64,000 nt of DNA. Origin: Chionoecetes opilio. Taxonomy: Eukaryota; Arthropoda; Malacostraca; Decapoda; Majidae. The notes beneath the pieces are model-generated. The model made no database searches, was not told the origin of the DNA, and saw only the letters and a program-made list of their open reading frames with translations. This document shows positions 10,530 to 20,920 of the stretch, in pieces (positions within the stretch are counted from its first letter, which is position 1; every line of letters begins with the position of its first letter). Location of the stretch: the NCBI GenBank assembly GCA_016584305.1, contig JACEEZ010003500.1, positions 323,437-387,436 on the forward strand, given 5' to 3'. The translations under genes and the position numbers were made by a program.

Positions 10530-11911
10530 CAGAGCTGGGCAGTATTTAAACACAATTGTATTTAAATACGTATTTAAATACATATGTGTATTTAGAAAGG
10601 TATTTATAAATACATTGGTGGTCATGTATTTAAATACAGTATATAAATACTTTTATGAGTATTTAAATACATTGTATTTAATACATTTAATATAAACATT
10701 TTAATACTTTTTTCACAGTTAATTTGGCCATAGACCCGCCCAACTATCTGGCAACCCTGATGTTACAGTGAACCAGTGTTTCCACTGGCAAGGAAATGCC
10801 CTGATTTCAAGGAAATTTAGGCCTGAGAAGGAAATTTCTAAGGAAACCCAAAATCTAAGGAAATCGTTGCGAATCATTGCAAAATTTAAGGATACATTGC
10901 GTATGGTGTATCCATTACCAGGGTTTTTTCTATGAATGTTGGTAGAAAAAACCCTGGTAATAGATACACCATACGCAATGTATCGCTGAAAAGATCAGAA
11001 GGTGAAAAAGATCTTGGAGTAAGGGTGAGCCCAGACCTCCGACCTAGGAAGCAATGTATTGAGGCTAGAAATAGAGCTAATAGAGTGTTAGGATTCATTA
11101 CCAGAAGTGTTAAAAGTAGAAGTGCGGAAGTTATTCTAAAGCTTTATCTGGCTCTAGTCAGACCTCACCTAGACTATGCACTTCAGTTTTGGTCTCCATA
11201 TTACAGGATGGATATAGCCTTGTTAGAATCAGTGCAGAGAAGGATGACCAAAATTAATCAAGGGATGCGTAACTTTAATTATGAGAAGAGATTGGAGCTA
11301 CTAAAGTTACACTCACTCGAGAGACGCAGAGTAATGGGCGATCTGATAGAAGTTTTTAAGTGGATAAAGGGATTTAATAAAGGAGAGGTAGGAATAGTTC
11401 TTACGGCTATTAACTAGGGTAGAACAAGAAGTAACGGATTCAAGCTGGAAAAGCGTAGATTTAAAGAAGAAATAGGGAAAAACTGGTTCACAAATAGGGT
11501 GGTGAGTGAATGGAATGGTCTCAGTAGACAGGTAGTTAGTGCGAAGTCATTGGGGAGCTTTAAAGAGGGGCTGGATAGGTTCATGGATGGGGATGAAAGG
11601 TGGATGTAGGTAGTGTTAGGTAACAGGAACTACCACGTGTAGGCCTCACGGCCTCTTGTAGCTTCCTTATTTTCTTATGTTCTTATGTTCTATTGTTAAG
11701 TCCTAAGGAAATAAAAAATTTCGGACATATTAAAATGTGTGTGTATTTAAAATGTATTTACAAATGTATTTAAATACAATTGATGTATTTAGTATTTAGT
11801 ATTCAAATACATTCGTAAAATGTATTTAGTATTTAGTATTTAAATACATTTCTCCCATGTATTTAGTATTTAGTATTTAAATACATTCAATGTATTTAGT
11901 GCCCAGCTCTG
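10530..11911. mobile_element. hAT-like non-autonomous DNA element
   Basis: Perfect 12-bp terminal inverted repeats CAGAGCTGGGCA (10530) and TGCCCAGCTCTG (ending 11911). The CAGNGNTGGGC form is typical of hAT elements. Subterminal regions on both sides are packed with TGTATTTAAATA-like repeats. The target-site duplication is the 8-bp AAGAAGGG at 10522-10529. Its partner is at 14435-14442, because a further element was later inserted at the right edge. An 8-bp duplication is what hAT transposase produces. There is no transposase. A CR1-like LINE fragment sits inside. Confidence 0.85.
10890..11695 (+). pseudogene. 5'-truncated, 5'-inverted CR1-like LINE fragment inside the hAT-like element
   Basis: The frame at 10932-11417 encodes the RT thumb/C-terminal region of a CR1-like LINE: GEKDLGVRVSPDL, a basic NRANRVLGFITRS stretch, LYLALVRPHLDYALQFWSP, ESVQRRMTK and LERRRVMGDLIE motifs. 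The catalytic RT core is absent. Remaining C-terminal sequence continues to about 11610 beyond a stop at 11415. The 3' end is an 8-bp tandem tail built on TCTTATGT (about 11671-11691), as in CR1-type elements. At the 5' end the first 38 bp or so are present in inverted orientation (10896-10933 against 10944-10981), forming a hairpin, which is the mark of twin priming. The AAACCCTGGTAAT word marks both arms. Confidence 0.8.
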
Positions 11912-12045
11912 ATAGTCCGGCAGCTTAGTGAAATGATGGGGACATGCCGGATAAAAGCACCAAAATTTTTTCAGGCACTCTACAGGCTCCTAGCTATGAT
12001 TTTGAGAGGGGAGACAAATGATCCCATCACTCAGATGGCTATAAG

Positions 12046-12475
12046 GAACGCTTCTTTATTATTTTGACATTTCCGCATGTGGAAATTAGGGTAAATGGGT
12101 TTTTTAAAAGAATAGTCATAAGGATAATGTTTATTGGATGCAAGTTATCTTATTATTATTATTTAATAACTCCAGAACAAAATATTCCAATATGGCTGTC
12201 AAAAAAACATAAATTCAATATTTATTCGACTTTAAACTCCCCTGCGGACATCGCGAAATGCCATGTAGTTTATTAGCAGAACACGAATTAAAACATACTC
12301 CTTGCAATTCAAAAATGACAGTGGTTAATCTACTGACGGTGCATTATGAAAAATAAGTATTCATTAAGCTCATTATACAACAATCATGTTCTTCCTGTAC
12401 AGCTGCAGGAATGCCATGTCTTTGTTAAGCACCAGTATCACAATGCAGGTATGATTCATAATTGTAATTATGTGT
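12046..12475. other. non-coding interior of the TGA element, left side
   Basis: AT-rich sequence between the left inverted repeat and the C-terminal gene fragment. Nothing else recognised; it may include the 3' UTR of the minus-strand gene. Confidence 0.5.
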
Positions 12476-12838
12476 CTACTTCTCACATTTGCAGCTGCAC
12501 AGTTCGGTGCATTTCCAGCTGGCTTTCTTGCATGAACATCTCCCGCCACAACCTGCAGCACTTTTGCAGGCACACTTCACAAGTTCACTTACAGCCTTTG
12601 CTGCCGCAGGCTGCGAGCTCCAGACAGGAACCCAGGACTTTGTTTCTGCATCCAGTGTCCAACCGCAGCCTTCAGCAGTTGGTGTCTGTTGTTGGGCCTG
12701 GTGACAGGTTGTCCAGATGCCAGCCTGGTACACTGCACGCTTGGTGTGCTGCAGCAGGGCCTGTTGAGTTGGGGGAATGTTCTCCATCGTTCTGTTTTTC
12801 TGGCAGAACAGTTCCTTTCTTGCTTCATTCACATTCAT
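12476..12838 (-). pseudogene. transposon-encoded protein, C-terminal part (CXC-type cysteine-rich tail)
   Basis: A 120-codon frame in a different phase from the preceding fragment and separated from it by the (CATT)n tract. It contains IPPTQQALLQHTKRAVYQAG, then a Trp-containing segment (VPVWSSQP), and ends in a dense cysteine block: CAC...CGGRCSCKK...CTELCSCKC. That pattern resembles the CXC (tesmin/TSO1-like) DNA-binding repeat. In related invertebrate TE proteins that I recall, a long middle section lies between these two pieces. Here it appears to be deleted, so the copy cannot encode an active transposase. The ATG at 12838 is not a natural start. Confidence 0.65.
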
Positions 12839-12842
12839 TCAT

Positions 12843-14003
12843 TCATTCATGCTTGTCTCTTCTGGCTCTCTTTTTGCAGTTGAAGAGTATGATCTGTGAG
12901 GCAGTGAGACAGGCCTGGGAATCTGTGCAGTCCTGATCTTTCAAGTCAGCTCCTTTCATCAGCATGGTCACCATACTCTTGAGGTTGGCTGGAACAGAGT
13001 TCTTCTGGCAGTCAGGGGGAAAGGAGCCACTGAAGTTGAAACCACAGGAACGAAAGATGTCCTCTCGCACAATCCTGGCAGATTTTGCCAAAATTAGTGC
13101 ATCTCCTTCATAGTCAGTCTCCATGGCCTGTTTCAGCATTTGTTGCATGCCTTTTTCAAAGACAAGTAGCACATTTTTTCCATCACTTTGCTCTTGTGAA
13201 TATGGAAAGTGCTTCAGGATTTGCTCTTTAAAGCGAACTTTGTTGACTTCACTCCTGATGCCAAAGTCAGCAAGACGACTTTCGTAGAGATGCCGTAGGG
13301 AAGCAAACTTGAAGAGCAATGTGCCTTCTTCCACTTCATTCTCTATGTAAGTGACCAGCTCAGCAAATGCTCTTGCTCGGGCTTTCTTGTCTGGTTTACT
13401 GGCATCCTGTAGGTTTTCCCTGTTCCTGATCAGGGACCGGTGACGATTCCGCAGTCCAACCAAGCAAGCAAGATGGTACTTGGCCTCCAGTGCAATGAGG
13501 TCACCGACACCTTCAATCCTGGTCAACAAATCTGAATCCAACAGATCTCGGGCCATTGACCTAACATTGTCATCTGCCCCTAGGGTTTTGAACTCATGCA
13601 GGAGTCCATCTTCTTTGGTGCAAAATATGCAGCTGGTCTTGTCGAAACATTTGCGTGGACGACGGCATCGGTCTTCTGGAGCAGGAGTGCTATCTCTCCC
13701 TCGCTTCTTCGCCCTTGCCAGTTTCTGTGTGTTGAATTGGTCGTGACATGATTTGTGCCACTGTGCATGATTCCTGATCAACTCATCCACGTCTGTGGCA
13801 GCACCAAATGCAAGAGGCACTGGCAGAGCGTTGAGTTCTCTGAACTGAGTCACTTTCTCCAGGAAAGATCCATAGACAGCTGGCGCCGACTTGTCCGCTC
13901 CATGTGCATTTAAGGGACAGCGAAGTGGCTCAGAGGTTTTCTTCTGGCAGACTGCACACGCTGACCAATCCATCACAGATGAGGACTGGGGCTCTTCAAA
14001 ATC
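12843..14003 (-). pseudogene. transposon-encoded protein, N-terminal part (zinc-finger-like)
   Basis: The open frame extends to 14087, but a good 3' splice site (a T/G-rich tract ending GTGTTGCAG) reads on the minus strand with its AG at 14003. I therefore take the coding exon to start at 14002, the upstream codons being intron. The protein has CAVCQKK with a later CP, a HKSCHDQF pair and CIFC...C: likely zinc-binding knuckles. These are followed by a basic, helix-rich stretch without transmembrane segments or a recognisable catalytic domain. The frame stops at 12843 next to a (CATT)n tract, after FNCKKRARR. From memory of related invertebrate proteins it matches the N-terminal third of a much larger TE protein. 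That is family knowledge, not a search result. Its DNA-binding role is inferred. Confidence 0.7.
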
Positions 14004-14434
14004 TGCAACACACAAAACAAAACAGTTAGCAGACATTGTTGCATCCTTAACTAAGTACATGTACGTAAGTAATTCATGGTCATACATGTAAGCCTAAATT
14101 CCATTGTAATAGAACGGTTGTCCTGGTAAAATTTGAAAAGTGTGATCTTGAAGTATAAGAAGGGATGAAAAAAATAACAAACTAGTGGATGTATTGCATA
14201 TACGGAATATTTCTTTTGCCATTAAAGGCGAATCTTGATTTCATCAAGATTTTTCTAAGTGAAAATTAGCCGTTATCACAAAAATGGTTCATAGAGGCTT
14301 CTGAGTAATTGGATCGTTTGTCTCCCCTCTCAAAATCATAGCTAGGACCCTGTAGAATGCCTGAACAAAATTTGGTGCTTTTATCCGGCATGTCCCCATC
14401 CTCTTGAAATCTGGTCCTTAGCGGCCGGACTATG

Positions 14435-14652
14435 AAGAAGGGTGACCGTTCTAATCCTTAAAATTACCGTCATATAGCTTTAACTTCCTACCTTTCTAAA
14501 GCTTTTGAATATATACTTACTAAGAAGATTCTTAAGTATCTATCTGCTTACATACAATCTTCTATCTGATCATCAGTACGGTTTCCGTAAAAAGCGATCT
14601 ACTGGTGATCTTCTAGCTTTCCGAACTGAATTTTAGTCATTCTTTAGGGGTT
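14435..14652 (+). pseudogene. split LINE copy, piece 2 (RT region)
   Basis: Resumes exactly where piece 1 stopped: AAGAAGGG then TGACCGTTCTAATCC, matching positions 1752 onward of the first LINE. It contains the equivalents of the NYRPIALTS and YGFRK blocks with frame damage. It ends with TTTAGGGGTT at 14643-14652, which is repeated at 15842-15851 as a target-site duplication of the inserted LINE. Confidence 0.85.
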
Positions 14653-15841
14653 CGTGTCCTGGTGGAACGCCGACGTGAGTTTCGACAGGGGATGCTTGCA
14701 GCCTATGTTGATCTCAAGAAGGCGTTTGACTCAGTGCATCGTGAGTCACTTTGGGATCTTCTGCGACTTCGCGGGATTCCTGCAAGGACTATTGGTTTGA
14801 TAACCGGTCTGTATTCTGGGACTGAGAGTGCTGTGAAATGTGGGGCAGGTGTATCCAGCTTCTTTCCTGTGAATACAGGAGTGAGGCAAGGGTGCGTCCT
14901 TGCCCCATCACTTTTCAACGCTTGTATGGACTGGGTATTGGACAATGTTGTAGATCAAAGTGATTGTGGAGCATCCGTCGGCAACACCAAGATCACTGAT
15001 CTTGTTTTTGCCGATGATGCAGTGATCTTTGCTGAGTCGCTGGAGGTCCTGGTGATGGCTCTCGAGGCGCTGCACGAGGAGGCAAAGCCTTTGGGACTTG
15101 AGGTCTCCTGGCTTAAGACCAAGGTCCAGGTGTTTGGAGACTTACTAAATGAAGCAGTACAGTCTGTTCATGCGTGCGGCGAGGACATTGAGATCTTGGA
15201 AAGTTTTACATACCTTGGTAGCGCAGTCCATAATGACGGCGGGTCACGTCAAGAAGTCTTACGGCGGATTGGCATAGCCCACGGTGCTATGGACTCGCTC
15301 AGCGGGAGTATTTGGCGTTATCGGTACCTGTGCAGGAGTACAAAGATCCGGATCTTCAAGTCGCTTGTGATCCCTGTCTTATTATATGGTTGTGAGACAT
15401 GGACACTAAATAGTGACTTGAAGAGACGAATCTTTTTTGCTTTTTTTTTAAGAGCCTTTGGTAATAAGTGTCTTTGCAGAATCATGGGGTATCGCTGGGA
15501 TGATTACGTGTCAAATCAGCGATTGCACCGTGAGACTGAATCGAGGCCTATTACCTGCATAGTCCGTCAACGCCAACTTCGGCTATATGGGCATGTGGCA
15601 CGCTACCCTGAAACCGATCCTTCCCATCGGGTTGTATCTGTAAGAGACAATCCGGCGTGGAGGAGGCCAAGGGGGCGCCCACAAGGCTCGTGGCTGGGGC
15701 AAGTTGATGTTTCTTGTCGAGAGCTGCTTGGTATGGGAAAGGAGCCTGCATGGAAACTCGCGCGTGGTGACCCCCGGGAGTGGCGTCGTAGGGTTGGCGA
15801 GCCGACGCGCCCCCCGGCGTTTGCCCCCAATGATTGATTGA
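14653..15841 (+). mobile_element. 5'-truncated LINE of a second family, nested insertion
   Basis: Inserted in the older LINE with a perfect 10-bp duplication TTTAGGGGTT on both sides. It begins in the RT domain and ends with a short tandem tail of GATT units rather than poly-A. Such a tail, together with the RT style, suggests an RTE-like clade; this is tentative. A second, longer copy of the same family lies on the minus strand at 17.85-19.49 kb. Confidence 0.85.
14662..15837 (+). CDS. LINE reverse transcriptase, C-terminal two thirds (second family)
   Basis: A 391-codon frame without stops. It has YVDLKKAFDSVHRE (box A) at about residue 15, GVRQGCVLAPSLFN (box B) at about 90, FADDAVIFA (catalytic box C) at about 115, a TYLGSAVHN motif, LLYGCETWTL, and a C-terminal region with GHVARYPE and a basic RRPRGRPQGSW stretch. 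It would synthesise DNA from LINE RNA, but the upstream endonuclease and first RT motifs are missing. Compared with the minus-strand copy it has a short insertion after KRRI (codons FFAFFLR, a T-rich slip near 15432-15450). The lack of stops shows the insertion is recent relative to the decayed host LINE. The first ATG is internal. Confidence 0.85.
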   Translation: MERRREFRQGMLAAYVDLKKAFDSVHRESLWDLLRLRGIPARTIGLITGLYSGTESAVKCGAGVSSFFPVNTGVRQGCVLAPSLFNACMDWVLDNVVDQSDCGASVGNTKITDLVFADDAVIFAESLEVLVMALEALHEEAKPLGLEVSWLKTKVQVFGDLLNEAVQSVHACGEDIEILESFTYLGSAVHNDGGSRQEVLRRIGIAHGAMDSLSGSIWRYRYLCRSTKIRIFKSLVIPVLLYGCETWTLNSDLKRRIFFAFFLRAFGNKCLCRIMGYRWDDYVSNQRLHRETESRPITCIVRQRQLRLYGHVARYPETDPSHRVVSVRDNPAWRRPRGRPQGSWLGQVDVSCRELLGMGKEPAWKLARGDPREWRRRVGEPTRPPAFAPND

Positions 15842-16577
15842 TTTAGGGGTTTCGGTGTAACTTTTGCTGTTGCCTCGACATATCAAAAGCTTTTGATAGA
15901 GTCTTGCATAAATCGTAAATTTCAAAACTATCCTCATTCGGTTACTATCTTTCTCTCTGCACCTGCAACTTAAAAGTCTTTCAAACCGACCTATTACAGC
16001 TACGTAGACAGTAATTGTGGTGTTCCTCAGGGTTCTGCCCTATCACCTTCCATGGTGATATCCATCCATGGTCCATCACCTCTTTCTATTAATTTACGAT
16101 CTTTCAAGTCTAACTCAATGCCCTATCCACTCCTACGCTGATTGTACCCTTCAGTTTTCAACGTCGTTTATTAGACGTCCAACACTGAACAGGAACTAAG
16201 TGATTCACGGGGAGATGCTACATAGCGTCTAACTCTTGATCTTTCTATAATTTCTGATTGGGGCCAAGCCTTGCTTGGTTCAATTCCTCTGAAACCCAAT
16301 TTCTTCACCTATCTACTCGACATAACCTTCCAAAAAACTATCCTCTCTTCTTCAATGACACTCAATTGTCTCCCTCTTCTACAATGAATATTCTTTGCAT
16401 ATCCTTAATTAAAAATCTGAACTGGAAATATCACATCTCATCTCTTGCTAAAACAGGTTCTAAGAAGTTAGGTGTTCGGTGGCGTATGCGCCCATTTTGT
16501 TCCCCTCCCAGTTGCTTGCTCTTTATAGGGGCCTTATCCACCCATGTTTGGGGGGATCCACTCATACAGCTCTCCTA
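15842..16577 (+). pseudogene. split LINE copy, piece 3 (RT catalytic region to thumb)
   Basis: Continues the older LINE after the nested insertion. It contains degraded equivalents of SKAFD, GVPQG and the thumb motif, with multiple frame changes relative to 1975-2720 of the first copy. It ends in the CATACAGCTCTCCTA word at 16564-16577, where the TA-type element begins. Confidence 0.85.
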
Positions 16578-17239
16578 AAGCCCTGTTCACATCTTCACGA
16601 CTCTCAACGGCGACCAGTCACGCCCTGCTGAGTCATGCTGTGTCGGCGCCGGTCGTCATGTGGGTCGGCGTCATGCCCAGACCGTCACCGTCGGGTCGTG
16701 AGAGTCGTGAAGCAGCGTGCGGGGGGTCCCGACTGTATGGTGCATGCTCTATACACTCGGGGCGGGTCTGTGCCTCATAAATTTAACGGAAAAAGTCTGC
16801 TCCGTGCTGGGACTTGTCGCCGAAGGGTCCAAGCCTGGCGCGTGTTTTCGCGACCGCTCTAACCCGGTCTCTGGACTGGTTCAGTCCCGGGCGGACACTG
16901 TTTTCGCGAGTCGTTCTGCACCGTTCCAACCTGGTCTAGTCTGGGCCAACCCAGCGAGCAGGACCAGGTTGGACCAGTGTGGGGAGAACTGGCGCATGCG
17001 CACTACAGTCAGCGGGGAAGACGACCAGGAGCTTCTCGTGTCGCTGATAAGACATGAAACACCATGACGGCCGACCATAAGACTAAAGTAATTTCACGAA
17101 AAATTACAATATCCGCAATTTGCTGAAATAACATCTTGGGAAATTAATGTACCGTCAACAACACTATAGTCGTCACTGCACTAATGTCACCAGGCGCCAT
17201 ATATTACGAATTTTAGCATCACTACAGACTTGTATGTGT

Positions 17240-17400
17240 CACTGAAGACATATACCGTAGATAACAGTAAAGTCGCCAGGACAACTTTTTGTTCTGTTTA
17301 CAGACGTGTGGTGGCGTTAACACTTACATTTCTACATCCATGATTTCAGGAAAGCTAGAAGGGGCTATCTGGAGAGTCTGTGTCATTTTGTGTCTTCATC
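17240..17400 (-). repeat. hairpin-module relative (end segment)
   Basis: Contains TGGCGTTAACACTTACATTT, CTACATCCATGATTTCAGG and GGCTATCTGGAGAGTCTGTG. These are shared with 54365-54480 (same strand) and, on the opposite strand, with 38327-38400 and 40125-40200, where they belong to the tandem hairpin modules. Confidence 0.7.
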
Positions 17401-17857
17401 TGTGTCATAGTATGTCTATAAATGAACAAATTACAAAAATATCACCAGAGTAGCGACCAACAATAAGGTCGCCAGTTAGTGTTTATTTACTGAATGTCCC
17501 CCCACGTCGTCGTCGCCCGAAAAAAAAACGAATAGTGAAATTTGAAACCTTGCAGATACAAAGCATAAAACAACGCTGAAACAGGGTAGATTATACAGTC
17601 ATGATATAAACTACTGTGTATCATCTTCAGTGGCACATTCAAATCAGCAGTGATGCTATAATTCGTAATATTTGGCGCCTGGCGACATTATTGCAGCTGG
17701 CGACTATACTGTTATCTACGGTAGTTATAGTGTTATGTAGATAATGTAAACTACGTACTGTGCACGTGATGTGATCTGTAGTGATGCTAAAACTCGTAAT
17801 ATATGCCCCCCTGCGACATTAGTGCAGTGGCGACTATAGATAGTGTTATTCAATCAA

Positions 17858-18310
17858 TCAATCATTGGGGGCATACGCCGGGGGGCGCGTCGCCTCGCCC
17901 ACCCTACGACGCCACTCCCGGGGGTCACCACGCGCGAGTTCCCATGCAGGCTCCTTTCCCATACCAAGCAGCTCTCGACAAGAAACATCAACTTGCACCA
18001 GCCACGAGCCTTGTGGGCGCCCCCTTGGCCTCCTCCACGCCGGATTGTTTCTTACAGATACAACCCGATGGGAAGGATCGGTTTCAGGGTAGCGTGCCAC
18101 ATGCCCATATAGCCGAAGTTGGCGCTGACGGACTATGCAGGTAATAGGCCTCGATTCAGTCTCACGGTGCAATCGCTGATTTGACACGTAATCATCCCAG
18201 CGATACCCCATGATTCTCCAAAGACACTTATTACCAAAGGCATTGATTCGTCTCTTCAAGTCACTATTTAGTGTCCATGTCTCACAACCATAGAGTAAGA
18301 CAGGGATCAC
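17858..18310 (-). pseudogene. LINE reverse transcriptase, C-terminal part (second family)
   Basis: A 150-codon frame with LLYGCETWTL, GYRWDDYVSNQRLH, RQRQLRLYGHVARYPE and the RRPRGRPQGSW tail. It is nearly identical in order and content to the end of the plus-strand copy at 15.3-15.84 kb, but without the FFAFFLR insertion there. The middle portion lies in the frame at 18586-18362 (GLEVSWLKTK, TYLGSAVHND). Together these show one LINE split by frameshifts. Confidence 0.85.
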
Positions 18311-18528
18311 AAGCGACTTGAAGATCCGGATCTTTGTCCTTCTGCACAGGTACCGACTACGTCAAATACTCCCGCTGAGCGAGTCCATAACACCGTGGGC
18401 TATGCCAATCCGCCGTAAGACTTCTTGACGTGACCCGCCGTCATTATGGACTGCGCTACCAAGGTATGTAAAACTTTCCAAGATCTCAATGTCCTCGCCA
18501 CACGCATGAACAGACTGTACTGCTTCAT

Positions 18529-19485
18529 CTAGTAAGTCTCCAAACACCTGGACCTTGGTCTTAAGCCAGGAGACCTCAAGTCCCAAAGGCTTTGCCTCCT
18601 CGTGCAGCGCACCTCGAGAGCCATCACCAGGACCTCCAGCGACTCAGCAAAGATCACTGCATCATCGGCAAAAACAAGATCAGTGATCTTGGTGTTGCCA
18701 ACGGATGCTCCACAATCACTTTGATCTACAACCTTGTCCAATACCCAGTCCATACAAGCGTTGAAAAGTGATGGGGCAAGGACGCACCCTTGCCTCACTC
18801 CTGTATTCACAGGAAAGAAGCTGGACACACCTGCCCCACACTTCACAGCACTCTCAGTCCCAGAATACAGACCAGTTATCAAACCAATAGTCCTTGCAGG
18901 AATCCCTCGAAGTCGCAGAAGATCCCAGAGTGACTCACGATGCACTGAGTCAAACGCCTTCTTGAGATCAACATAGGCTGCAAGCATCCCCTGTCGAAAC
19001 TCACGTCGGCGTTCCACCAGGACACGAAGCGCTAGGATACGGTCCGTTGTTGACTTACTAGGCGTGAACCCAGACTGCTGAGGTCTCTGATGCTTTACCA
19101 GATGACTGCGAATCCGTGTCAGTAATAGATGGGCAAGCACCTTGCCTGGTACGCTGAGCAGTGTAATACCGCGGTAATTGTTGCAGTCCTGACGGTCCCC
19201 TTTCCCTTTCCAGATAGGGACGACCAGCCCCCTTTTCCAGTCAGGAGGAATAGTACCTGATTGCCACACGGCAGTCAGGACAGCATGCAACCCGCGGATC
19301 ATGGCCTCACCCCCAGCTTTGAGGAGCTCCGCACTGATATTACAAACACCAGCTGCCTTTCCACCCCTCAACTTTGTTACAGCCTCTCTGACTTCGTAAA
19401 GAGAGGGTGCGGTTTCGTCAACGGGAGGATCGGCATCCACTGCCTGTAACCCAGTGGTGTGAAGCTGCTCAGTTGGAGGGTCCAC
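18529..19485 (-). pseudogene. LINE reverse transcriptase, N-terminal part (second family)
   Basis: A 318-codon frame covering the region missing from the plus-strand copy. It has LRGGKAAGVCNISAELLK (first RT block), WKGKGDRQDCNNYRGITLLS, QQSGFTPSKSTTDRILALR, then YVDLKKAFDSVHRE, GVRQGCVLAPSLFN and FADDAVIFA. The frame shifts after VMALEVRCTRR at about 18600. The sequence continues in another frame at 18586-18362 and again at 18310-17858. The catalytic residues are visible, but at least two frameshifts and the missing endonuclease make it non-functional. Confidence 0.85.
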
Positions 19486-19499
19486 CGTGACGTGTTATT

Positions 19500-20920
19500 A
19501 ACGGTACTAAATGAAATGAAATTTCATCATTCATTTTTCATAGTCATCCCTGCAACTTGAATTCCCATTGAGAAGTCAAGTAATTAAAACGCGCGCTTTT
19601 CAAAAATGTTTGCATTTTTGCCCGGAGGACCACCCACTCGATCCCCCAGCCAACAGGAACGACGAATGGGACGGGGCCAGTCTCGATGTATTTTCGCGAG
19701 CATCAGTCCAACCTGGAACGGTATAGACTGGGGGGAGATGCTGAGAAGTGCCTTAGAGGTAAGGCGAAAAGAGCGCCCTACCAAAGCCGTCTCTATGTAG
19801 TCGAATCTAAGTGTAGCCGTCTCTATGTAGTCGTCAAAGCCGTCTCTTACATACAGACGGCTTTGGCTCTACCCGTCTTCAGGCGCTTTTGTAACGGCCC
19901 AGCTAAAGCACCGGCTCAAGCCTATGTACAGTCGATATTTCAGGCGCTTTTGCCCTGCCTTACACCTCCAAAGCCTAAGGCGTGGGCGTAGTCCGAGAAT
20001 CCTACTAGGCAATCACGTTGCCTATCTGAGCGCTGCTTAGGCAGCTTCGACCAATCACAAGGCTTGAACACTTCTCTGGTGAAACAAGAATTTTTGTCCC
20101 TCCCTCCCTCACCAAGCACTTAATGCAAGGATGCACCGCTCGCCCCCGCCAAAAGCTGTTTCATCACAAGTTTGACGTTCAACGCAGGTTTTGACCACTT
20201 ATATATTTTTGCATTGGGACGTGCCATACACCATGATAATCGTTAAGGTGTGCTGATTCCGAGATTTTGAGTGAACATTTAATGCAAGCAAAATTACAGG
20301 AATAAGGAGGAGTTGAATAAAAAAAGGTGAAAAAAAAAGTTTATACACGATTTCATTTTGCTCTCATTATCTTAGTATAGGTATAGTTTACTGCAATTTT
20401 TATACATTCATGATATGCACTAATGTCTCGTGAAGATGATGGTATGTTCAGCTGTCCTAAATATCATCTGGTAGTATGATAATAACGTGTAATAGTACAA
20501 CATTTTAGTGCGGGCGGAGCACCCGCTGCCCGCTGCCCGCCGCCCGCCCCCAACCAACACACAACACACAACATTGCTAACGCCAGCATTTAACACCCTA
20601 TAGTGCCACATTTAGTCTTCCACGATCGATTCATACACACCTTGCAACACTATTATTACGTAAACACCAATTGTTACGTTGTAGCAACTGTAACAAGGCT
20701 GTACTTGCCTTCTAAACAGAAGATGAATGTCTGTCAAAGGCCAACAGCAGCTCACTAAGGCATGGTCACTTGGTCAGACCATGCCTTAGTTTCAGCGTCT
20801 TTAGCGGTGCCACTAAAGGCGGCATTCTCGGCTGAGCATAGCGGTGAGAGGGCGTTTTGCCTTACCACAGGCGCCCTAGTGGATAGGGCGCCCTAGCACG
20901 CTCTCAGCATCTGGCCCCTG
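19500..20920. other. unassigned nested DNA
   Basis: No coding family recognised. At 19780-19870 the word AGCCGTCTCTATGTAGTCG occurs twice, and GCCGTCTC / AGACGGC form an inverted pair. At 20757-20790 there is a hairpin AAGGCATGGTC / GACCATGCCTT. G/C-rich CCCGCCGCC repeats lie at 20520-20550. Confidence 0.5.

Larger units (their letters stand above)
11913..14432 (-). mobile_element. TIR DNA transposon derivative with 3-bp TGA duplication (possibly Academ-like)
   Basis: Ends are TAGTCCGGC (11913) and GCCGGACTA (14432), flanked by TGA at 11910-11912 and 14433-14435. The inverted repeats extend about 120 bp with an internal indel; shared blocks include GATGGGGACATGCCGGATAA, AAGCACCAAA and TAGCTATGATTTTGAGAGGG. 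The interior carries a broken minus-strand gene with zinc-finger-like and Cys-rich ends. A 3-bp duplication and a long TIR exclude hAT, mariner and piggyBac. Academ (3-4 bp) or a CACTA-like group are possible. I favour Academ only weakly. Because the left TGA uses the last two bases of the hAT-like element, this insertion came after it. Confidence 0.75.
17851..19491 (-). mobile_element. LINE of the second family, minus-strand copy
   Basis: Flanked by the 8-bp duplication GTGTTATT at 17843-17850 and 19492-19499. Its 3' end is the (CAAT)n tract at 17851-17865 (GATTG units on the coding strand), as in the plus-strand copy. It extends further 5' than that copy. The remaining coding capacity is broken by frame changes. 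Confidence 0.85.

Noticed and set aside
12346..12936. A 196-codon plus-strand frame
   Set aside because: Shadow of the minus-strand transposon gene. Its cysteines and prolines mirror the minus-strand codons.
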